Positions 55,735 through 64,000 of a stretch of DNA of 64,000 nt are shown here, one piece after another. The notes beneath the pieces were generated by a model that did not search any database, was not told where the DNA came from, and saw only the letters and a program-made list of their open reading frames with translations. The stretch is from NCBI GenBank assembly GCA_003254905.1, contig QANU01077392.1, positions 186,001 to 250,000 of the forward strand, read 5' to 3'. The position numbers and the translations under genes are program-made. Each line of letters starts with the position of its first letter. Position 1 is the stretch's first letter. The stretch comes from Nissolia schottii. Its lineage: Eukaryota; Streptophyta; Magnoliopsida; Fabales; Fabaceae.

Positions 55735-55905
55735 AATTAAATTTTTTGTTCTTGTAATTTGGGAAAGTTTGGTTTTGGCCCCTCTATGGAGATTTTAGTC
55801 CTTGTAAAATTGACAATTTGATTTTGGTCCCTGTTAACGTTTGGGACCTGACGGTGATGACGTGTTCGTTAGCCCCGCGGACATGGCGTGCCACATCAGC
55901 ATAAT
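55735..55905. repeat. Fragment of a common plant dispersed repeat
   Basis: Contains ggttttggcccctctatgg, gattttggtccctgttaacg and a GC-rich cgtgccacatcagc. This wording recurs in transposon-derived repeats of legumes and other plants. It directly abuts the copia fragment, which may have inserted into it or been truncated by it. Confidence 0.45.
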
Positions 55906-55919
55906 TCGGGTTTAAATTT

Positions 55920-57990
55920 TTGCTGGACTTTGCTATGCTTCAACACTAATTGCAGGGAGAGGAAAATTTGATCCTAGGGCCGACAAGTGTGTGTTTCTAG
56001 GATACAAATCATGTGTGAAAGGATTTGTGTTATACAACCTGAAAACTTCATCTGTACAAGTTTCTAGAAATGTAACCTTTTATGATCATGTGTTTCCATA
56101 TGGCAACTTATTGCCTTCCCCTTCTACTTCATCTAACTCACTAGGACTTCTTGCTACATTGTCTACCCAAGCAACCACCGCAGAACCTAATTTCTTAGAA
56201 CAAACCTTACTTAATCCATGCACACCAGTAGCAACTATTGAGCTTGAATCCCTTGAAATGTCTCAATGTACACTAGAAATGGTAATATTGAAGTTGAAAC
56301 CACCGAGAACTTAGCCACTGAAGTGCATGTAACTGAAGTTACTGCTGAAGAGCAAACCACTGCAGCCCCAACACAGATCAGAAGATCCACCAGAGACAAG
56401 AAGTCTCCTTCATTCCTCAAGGACTATTATTGCAATCAAATACAGTCATACCCTACTCATCTGACCAACCAATCTTCAGGTTGTTGTAAGTATCCTATCT
56501 CTGACCATATGTCTTATGCTAAGTTAGCTTCATCACTGCATTGTTTTGTCTCTGTTATCATTGCTGACTCTGAGCCAAGGAGCTATGCTGAGGCACAAAA
56601 ACATGAATGTTGGAGAGAAACAATGACAGTTGAGTTGGCTGCTCTAGAATTGAACAAGACCTGGATCATAACTGACTTGCCTGCTGGTTTCATACCAATT
56701 GGCAATAAATGGGTCTTTAAAATCAAAAGAAAGGTTGATGGCACAATTGAAAGATATAAAGCAAGGCTAGTGGCAAAAGGATACAATCAGGTTGAGGGAA
56801 TAGACTATTTTGGCACATTCTCTCCCGCGGCAAAAATCACTACCATTCAGACATTATTGTAGTCTCATCCATCAAAGGGTGGCACATTCATCAATTGGAT
56901 GTCAATAATGCCTTCTTTCATGATGATTTAAAGGAGGAAGTATACATGACTTTACCCCTTGGATACCATGTTGCTCAACCAAGTCACGTTTGCAGATTAA
57001 CCAAGAGCCTTTATGGGCTTAAGCAAGCCAGCATGCAGTGGTTTGAAAAATTGACACAAGTGTTGTTGCAGTGTGGTTTTACCCAAACTCGCTCAGATCA
57101 TACCTTATTCATCAAGGCTATTTCTTCCACCTTCACTGCACTTTTTGTGTATGTAGATAACATTATCTTAGTTGGCTCTTCCTTACAGAATTTCAGCAAA
57201 TTAAAGTTGTTCTTGATGGATGATTTCACATCAAAGACCTTGGTGAGCTGAGATTTTTTCTTAGTCTTGAGGTTGTTCACTCCCACAAAGGGATTACCTT
57301 ATGCCAACGAAAATATTGCCTAAACTTGTTGCAGGATTCGAGTGTTATGAAATCTAAACCTGCCTCCACTCCTCTAGACGTTGCAATCAAGCTACATCAA
57401 GATGAGGGAAGAGCTTATGATGACATCCCTGGTTACAAGAGACTCATTGGCTGCCTGTTGTACCCGATATCACCTTTGCTTATCAACAACCAAGTCAATT
57501 TCTTGCCTCACCCATCATGACGCATTATCATGCTGCAATGCGTGTGCTTAGGTATCTCAAAGGATCCCCAGGTCGTGGAATTTTCTTCTCTCACACTTCA
57601 GAATTGCATCTCACTGGATACAGTGACGCCAATTGGGGAGGGTGCTTGGACACAGGGAAATCAATTTCAGGCTAGTGTTTCTCTCTTAGCACATGATTGA
57701 TCTCATGGAAAGCCAAGAAACAGAACACGGTCTCGAAGTCTTCTTCAGAAGCAGAGTACCGAGCCTTAGTCAACACTACTTGTGAGTTACAATGGATTAA
57801 TTTCCTATTGCGGGTCCTTCAGTGCAGCCCCTCTTACACTGCCTCATTGTATTGCGATAAAGTGATTTACACATTCCGGCCAATCCTATGTTCCATAAGC
57901 GTAGTAAGCATCTTGATATAGATTGTCACATCGTGCGCGAAAGATTCCAAGCGGAACTCATGCGGTTGCTACTTTGCATTATGTTTCTTA
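55920..57990 (+). pseudogene. Broken Ty1/copia pol (integrase end, reverse transcriptase, RNase H)
   Basis: The integrase C-terminal piece [17 protein letters not shown] starts at about 55955. Reverse transcriptase follows: WVFKIKRKVDGTIERYKARL, LDVNNAFFHDDLKEEVYM, YGLKQASMQWF and the catalytic box as YVDN rather than YVDD. RNase H homology (GYSDANWGGC, SEAEYRAL, LYCD) runs to about 57960. Frameshifts near 56862 and 57225, a short deletion near 57462 (LLY directly followed by PDIT) and stops after KSISG and SLST show it is dead. The 5' part (gag, protease, integrase core) is missing and no paired LTRs were found. Confidence 0.92.
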
Positions 57991-58826
57991 GAAACGGTTT
58001 GCTATTAGCTAGCTATTGTTATAACTAATTATGTTATAGGTAATGCTATGGTGCGGCATGGTCCAGTGTGCATACCGTGTACCACAACATCACTGTATAT
58101 ATTGCTTCTTCCTCACTGAAATAAATAATGACCTCGGTTCTGTGAAATTTGAACTAAAAGCTTTCATCTCAGCTCTCTTTTCTTCTCTGTTTTCGTTAAG
58201 AAGTTCATCTACACCGTGAATAAAAGTTCTTGCAAGTTTTGAGAGTTCTTTTGATGTATTGTTCTGGCAGGTTTTTGAAACCTAGGTTATGGCATTTCAT
58301 TTTTTTTTTCATAAATTAAGCTTATATGTTTTTGCTTTGATGTTAGAAGGAACCGAGCTACAAGCATTTTCATTGATAATATAACATTGACTACATGTAT
58401 AAATGAAATACATTGCCATTTGTCATAGATAAGTCCTTTTACTTTAAAGATTTAGGTAGCGTGTGAAAAGCTAAAACCCAATATGTGGGGGCACTACAAC
58501 TTTCCAAAAGCCATCAACTACTACACTCAGTATTTTCAAAAATATTTTATATTATAATTTTAAAGAAATCTCTTATCTTTTGAGTTTTGATTTATAAAAA
58601 ATTTTGTAAGTACTTCAAAAATGATTTATTTATGTGTCAGCTAATGTTTATCGTAGTGATATAAGAGAATACTCATATGGTCTAAAATTACATTAAATGT
58701 ATGGTCCTAAAATACTAAAAGTCATTGATTTTAATAATTTGTATATAAAAAATAAGAAATAAATGGTTTATAATATCAACCGTATCTCCTACGGATACAC
58801 ACTTCAAAGATGGAAACTTCAAAATT
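57991..58826. other. Possible 3' LTR remnant and intergenic DNA
   Basis: The first ~250 bases after the copia fragment could be its 3' LTR (tgtatatattgc near 58095 resembles a TATA region), but there is no second copy to define it. The rest is AT-rich with no gene. Confidence 0.35.
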
Positions 58827-59027
58827 TTGTTGAATATTTTCAAGGATCATGCTGGTGCTTTGACACGGGCAGATGGGAAATCCTGCATCACGATGTTCTC
58901 ATCAGCTGGCAAAAATATTTTCGAGGTGATACTGAAATTACATGATTCAATGTACAAGCATATGACAACGTACTTACATGAGAATTCTCTGTATGATTTT
59001 GCTTTGAGTGATATGAGTTTGGTTTGA
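58827..59027 (+). pseudogene. Unrecognised coding-like fragment
   Basis: The open frame reads FKDHAGALTRADGKSCITMF then SAGKNIFEVILKLHDSMYKH and ends NSLYDFALSDMSLV-stop. The composition looks like real protein and it may start at an acceptor-like tttttcaag boundary near 58844, as if it were the last exon of a gene or its copy. I do not recognise the family and see no upstream exons. Confidence 0.35.
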
Positions 59028-60006
59028 ATTGAAACAAAGCAAACTCATACCATTCAAATTACTTGACATGCTCAACTCCTGAGACCATTTTTTCCATCCC
59101 TTGGGTGGATAATTACTTGTATGGCTGTGAACTGTGTGGAATCACTCGAATCAACTAAGCATTGACTACTTGAGCAAGAAAATATCATTACTCACTTTGA
59201 AAACCTTCTGAAAAGGCCCTGCGAATTGAGGTCCAAATTCAACAAGTGCATCTTCCACTTTTTGGGTTCTCGATTGATAAATAGTTGTGATAATTTGACT
59301 CAAGACCATTTACTGTGTGTGCCTAGAAAAGCCTAAACACACAAAAAGCAACTGTAGGAGGACAGGAAATGATTATCAATGGGGAAAGAACTTGAATCGT
59401 GCATAGCCTGATGACAGATTGTTAATAAATTAACAATACTTTATGAAGTATATGGCCCCAAAAGTTCTGTTTTCATGACAAAAGGCATGGTAAATCACAA
59501 AGAAAAAATTCAACTTTTTATCCTAGAGATTCCCCCAAAGTAATGTGACCTTTTTTTTTTGGTACAAACAAAAGATAAAAAAAGGGAAAAGGAAAGCCAT
59601 TAAACCAGTTATTGGGCCACTTGCAAAGCAATTTGGAAGCATAGTGCTTGGATTGGAAGTGTAGCATTTTTGGATTATAATTTGCAAGACACTAGTAAAA
59701 TAATGATCCGTCTTGTTATTGCTTATTCGGTGGAGGAATTAGCTATTGCTTTTGGAGTGGATACCCTTGGTGAGAACCAAAATAATGATTGGATTGTGTT
59801 TGAACCTGATTTTAAGTCACAAATCATGATTTGAGTGAAAGTGAAAAAGTAGTTTTTCAATCATATGAATCAAACCATGGTTTGCCAACTATAATCCAAA
59901 GTTGATGGCTTTATGCCTCCTATCTAGTCTAGTACAATCCTGAAAGAAACTCAACAGGATTCAAAAAATAAAGAAACATTTTTTTTATCATTGTTAGAGG
60001 AAAGGG
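59028..60006. other. Intergenic region upstream of the GUB_WAK_bind gene
   Basis: No gene seen. A short decayed repeat-like stretch around 59640-59900 has complementary words (ttggattataatttgc and gccaactataatccaa) that may be old MITE ends. Confidence 0.45.
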
Positions 60007-61119
60007 ATGAACATGAAACCACTCAAGAAACTACGCCTTCTTCATTGTTTGCTTGCATTCAATGTCATGTTAGGCTCTTCTATCTCAAACCATGACCAGA
60101 AGAAAAACTACTGTGGTGATATCAGAACTCAAACACCTTTCTTGAATCCAAATCCTTCTATGTCCTCTTCTCTATTAGGTAGCATCACCCTTTGCAGATC
60201 TCAGAATCTCTACTTCAGAACTTCCCTTGGCCTTTTCCAAGTTTCTTCCATTGACTTTAGTGGTAGATTCCTAACAATCTCTCACTCATCTTGTTCTTCT
60301 TCTTCACTCCAATATGTTTCTCCTCTTGCTGTCACAGAAGGTTTCCCTTCTCCACCAGAACCTCACTCCCTCATTCTCTTCAATTGCTCAATCAGAAGAG
60401 ACCCCCCTTTTCCATTCATGAGAAATTGCAGTGACTTATACAAATGTTCTAGGATTCAAGAGCATGATGAGAATCCTTATTCATGTTTGGTTGTTGAAGA
60501 TCTGCAAAAAGTGGATGAGGGTTTTCATCCTCAGCATTTGAACTGCTCACATTACAGCTGGGCACATAGATGTTCTTCAGATGGTGAAGAATATGATTTG
60601 GGAATAAGGATAACCTTTGATATTCCAAATCATATACCAGAGATTTGTAAAGGGTGTGAAAAGCCTAATAATGGCACATGTGGTGCTGGGTTGAATTGTT
60701 TGTGCCATGCAAAAGAATGCAGTAAGTCCTTTCCTTTTGATCTTTGACGGGTCCCAACATTTTTTAATTTTGCTTCATTTGTTTTAGAGTTTAATTGTGA
60801 TATATTATTTTGTCTCAAATGTCTAAATGTGTATATAGGCAAAAATAGTTGACTTTTGACTTAGTGGGGGTAGAAGTTAAAAAACTTTTCTTAATGGGAC
60901 AAAACATGATTAAATGTCTGTTTAAAAGTATTTACAATGAGTGTATCAAAATTACAACTCTTCGTTTAAGTTATGAGAAAAAAATATGGAATGGATTGGT
61001 GACTCTGGTGATATGTGATTTTTGCAGAAGACAAGGTCATCTCCAAGGTTGGGTCCATAAAATCTCCTGGTAGTGTTTTTTTATCTTTGCTAGTTAGCTT
61101 TCTTTCATTGGTTCAGTAG
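60007..61119 (+). CDS. GUB_WAK_bind-domain secreted protein, probably membrane-anchored at its C terminus
   Basis: Exons 60007-60721 and 61028-61119 join in phase to 268 residues. An N-terminal hydrophobic stretch (LRLLHCLLAFNVMLGSS) is a likely signal peptide. The galacturonan-binding WAK domain follows: CGDIRTQTPF, then a cysteine-spaced body and the end NGTCGAGLNCLCHAKEC (C-x5-C-x-C-x4-C). The second exon reads KDKVISKVGSIKSPGSVFLS and finishes in a short hydrophobic tail, LSLLVSFLSLVQ-stop. There is no kinase domain, unlike LRK10L/WAK receptors; such kinase-less proteins are a known plant type. The tail after the small-residue SPGS suggests a GPI signal, which would place the protein at the cell surface facing pectin. 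The split codon A/AA at the intron gives Lys. No gene for a kinase follows downstream. Confidence 0.85.
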
Positions 61120-63099
61120 CATTCTTCATGCTATGTCTAACCAAGATTTTCTAAGGACTGAATTCTTAGGTTGAAGTACTTTGTTCATATATATTATTTG
61201 CTGTATGCAACTATTTGCTATATGCAACTCCAATACAATAGTTGAATCTCATCTGTTGAATGAAACAGAAATTAATCTTAGTCCTGCCCAAAATGGATGA
61301 TAACAAAAGTACTGAACATGAAGCATGGATTTATATGAAGGGTTTCAAAGCAAGCAGATTGAAACTTGATTACAAAGATAACTTATTACATAGCAATAAA
61401 ATAAAAGGTGAACCGTCAGACAAAGATAAATCTATAGCTAGACATAAGATAGAATAAATTTAATCTTAATTCTATGTTTGTATCATGACAACATTGGAAA
61501 TTAGTGGGAGCTTAATTTGACTCTCACCTCCATTCAAGATATGAATTAGATAGTTTTTATAATAATAGTTTGGACAATCCTTCCACTCTAGTTCTTGGGA
61601 TGAAATTAATCCCACAATTCTAATATAGTATTAGAGTATATTCATTTTAGGATGGGTCCTATTTTTTTTTTCTTCTATAAATCTGATTTTATTAACAACC
61701 CAAAATCAGGTCAAACACACCCACTGAGACTTTAGACAACTCGACAAGACTAAACCAAGCTTCATCAAAACATCCCCAAAAGAAACCAATGAGACAAACT
61801 CCTTGTTTTTTAATTTTCAAAAAAAGTACCCAGTTCAATCAATTTAAGGGAGACAAATCGTTACATAATCAATCATTAATGTTAATTTCCAATTACAAAC
61901 ACAGCTTTTATCATTCCCAAGGCTAACACTACTACAGTCAGCATGTACATCAAGGATCAAAGATAGGTAGCCCTTAATATCTATCAAACCTTACAAAACA
62001 ACACCATCAATTCACACTTCCTTGGCTTCTAATGCCATTAACACGACTAAGGCCAACAACTCAGTCACCAATTACAACATTGTTCAGCATCATAACTCTC
62101 ATCAGGAAGCAAATTTGAATTATCATCACCGTATAATAAGCACGGATGTTAGTGAATATAAATCAGTCAAAATTGTACCAAGGACAGAGTAACAAGAAAA
62201 ATTCAAAATAAAACTAGGAATTATCTCATTTATAGCTACATAAAGTAGCTTCTGAAATTAGGTTTGCTTTCTTGCAAGGAAAGTAACCAAGCCTGACCAA
62301 GACTTCTTATTCCAGAACTTATCATAATGGTGAATGCTAGTGCTACCCGTTAGCCAAATATTAATGTGACTAGCCTTGGCACAATGCACATTAAATACCC
62401 GTTGGGGGTGGAATGTGCTTTTATGTGATGTGGCATGTCATGTCACGTGGTCTTGGACTCTCTTAATTGGTACCCAAACGCGACTTTGCTCCTTCCCTAG
62501 TCCAGTGGTCCACCTTGTCCATGCTTGGGCTTTGGTTGTTTCAGTACCCATGCTCGTAAATTTCCCTATAATCTACGAAGCCACTATATGATACATGGTC
62601 ACATATCTTTTTGGTGATTAAAATTGTGGGAGAGTCCTCGGGCACATAGCTGGTGTGGCAAAACGTGTTTGGGAAAATAAGATTAACTAAAAGTTGAGCA
62701 AAACTTGTATCAAAAGCCGCATCGAGAATGTTCTAGAAGGAGGAGGGGTTATCTCATTGTAAAATTCAACATCACATTGATAATGAATCTCACTTCCATT
62801 TTAAAGAATCTAAATCCTTGATTAATATTGTGATCCTAGCTGACTAGCATGCAATCTCTTGGAAGATAGAGTCTATATGTTACTATATACTTACTGTTCT
62901 CAAGTGACACTGAATTAAAAATAAAAATAAAACCTGTTCTCAGGTGACAACTATTCGCTGCATTGAAGTTTTGTTGCTGAAATTGGGTTTTACAGCAATA
63001 GTTATTAACTCTTTTTTTTTTTTTTTAATTTCAAAATTTTACATTTTATTGGTAACCCTTAGTGTTACTTGTTCCATTTGATTTATGCAAATGGAATGC
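61120..63099. other. Intergenic region, no supported gene
   Basis: An open frame at 61260-61457 (ends KSIARHKIE) lies just downstream of the previous gene and has no recognised domain; it may be 3' UTR. Positions 61660-62340 and the GC-richer 62376-62580 hold no identifiable gene. Confidence 0.45.

Positions 63100-63100
<1 letters not shown>

Positions 63101-63127
<27 letters not shown>
63101..63127. repeat. (AT)n microsatellite
   Basis: About thirteen AT units. Confidence 0.95.
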
Positions 63128-63130
<3 letters not shown>

Positions 63131-63334
63131 GTGACGTTGTCAACCTCATTCCAACTCATCAGAGAGTTGGTGAACTGCCATTGGCGTAAAGGTTGGGACA
63201 GCAATGGACATGTATGTGGGAACTGAATGTCGTCGATATATGTGGGATACAGAACAGAACAGACATAAATCCATGTATTTCAGTTATCAAAGAATCATTT
63301 TTCAAATCAAATTTGGCTTCCACTTGGATTACAA

Positions 63335-63480
63335 GAACCGGCAGGTAACAGTTGAAACCATTGATTTGAAAATCGGACCGGACTCACTGATCCAACCAGT
63401 TGAACTCGAAATTAAGACTCTGCCTGGTCTGATTAATTTTGGAGATACGGAAACTCAAAAACCGGTCAATAATTAGAAAA
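63335..63480. mobile_element. Possible MITE fragment rich in ACCGG words
   Basis: Contains gaaccggcagg, atcggaccggactc, atccaaccagttgaac and aaaaaccggtcaat. This wording is seen in hAT-like MITEs of plants that repeat AACCGGT. Only one end is visible, and the open frame at 63204-63476 running through it is not credible as a gene. Confidence 0.4.
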
Positions 63481-64000
63481 ATCAATCAAAATCAATTATA
63501 TACTATTGTCAAATTAATAAAATATTTTATTTTTATATGACTATTTTAAAAGTCTCAAGCATAATAACTATACATGATCGAATCACGATATAAACTTCTT
63601 ATACTAACTATCAAAATTCAAAATTAATCTAAAAAGATTAATTAGATGTTAATTTCTTTATTGAGAGCAAACTAATTTCACTTTTCATAATAGACGTCAA
63701 TTTTTTTAAAAATGAATGAAATGAAATCTGTATACTTGAAGGATTAATATAAGGACTAACCGTTATAATTTTATGCTTTATTAGGAAATCAATTAGCCAT
63801 GGTGGTGATTTTTCTTACTATTTTCCTAAGCTAATACAGATAACTTGGCACCTATGAATTGGATGAACGAAGGAAAAGAAGACCATGTGAAACATGATTT
63901 AAGTCAATCCAAATGATTGTGTGCACGTCACTGTTGAAGGTTTTCTATATTTTATTGTGGTAATAGAGCGCTAAAATTCAAACATTAACTACTTCAACTA
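63481..64000. other. AT-rich end of window
   Basis: No feature recognised. Confidence 0.5.

Noticed and set aside
61070..61071. GT in GUB_WAK exon 2 as a splice donor
   Set aside because: Joining to the later AG near 61268 gives an immediate stop, while reading through gives a sensible hydrophobic tail and stop. Kept only as a possible variant.
63204..63476. 90-residue open frame near the right end
   Set aside because: It runs through ACCGG-rich MITE-like sequence and has no protein similarity that I recognise.

Overview
The window is nuclear DNA from a flowering plant. Its genes are split by many GT-AG introns, the intergenic DNA is AT-rich and full of transposon remnants, and the proteins are plant-type (POL2A, HDA9, CYP72A, IPT2, a galacturonan-binding WAK-type protein). 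Protein style and repeat content suggest a eudicot, probably a legume; that is an inference and no species is claimed. A run of Ns at 36002-36215 marks a draft-assembly gap.

Layout. 1-11764 (-): the N-terminal ~980 residues of the DNA polymerase epsilon catalytic subunit (POL2A type), in 25 exons and running off the left edge. 11765-13092: shared head-to-head promoter region with an E2F-type site, TGGGCC (site II) motifs and an hAT-like MITE. 13093-15414 (+): low-molecular-weight protein tyrosine phosphatase with a likely plastid extension. 16147-21283 (-): class I histone deacetylase of the HDA9 type. 21284-32812: a gene-free block with a decayed LINE, a nested pair of Mutator-like MITEs, a gag-only Ty3/gypsy element, and an hAT-like element carrying the remnant of another LTR retrotransposon. 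32813-41728 (+): CYP72A-type cytochrome P450 whose introns hold an hAT copy, a palindromic-end MITE, a solo LTR and the gap. 42868-43180 (+): small COX7a-like mitochondrial protein. 44280-45008: Harbinger-like MITE with a GC-rich minisatellite. 47010-48976 (+): DUF662/GORAB-like coiled-coil protein. 50776-54290 (+): tRNA isopentenyltransferase IPT2. About 55920-57990: broken Ty1/copia pol. 60007-61119 (+): secreted, possibly GPI-anchored GUB_WAK_bind protein. The remainder to 64000 is gene-poor.

The genes are unrelated housekeeping and metabolic genes; there is no operon, cluster or joint pathway. Exon boundaries were placed by hand from GT/AG sites, reading-frame phase and remembered family sequence, and the phases close exactly for every gene reported. 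I found no convincing new biological system. The best observations concern nested transposons with readable target-site duplications.
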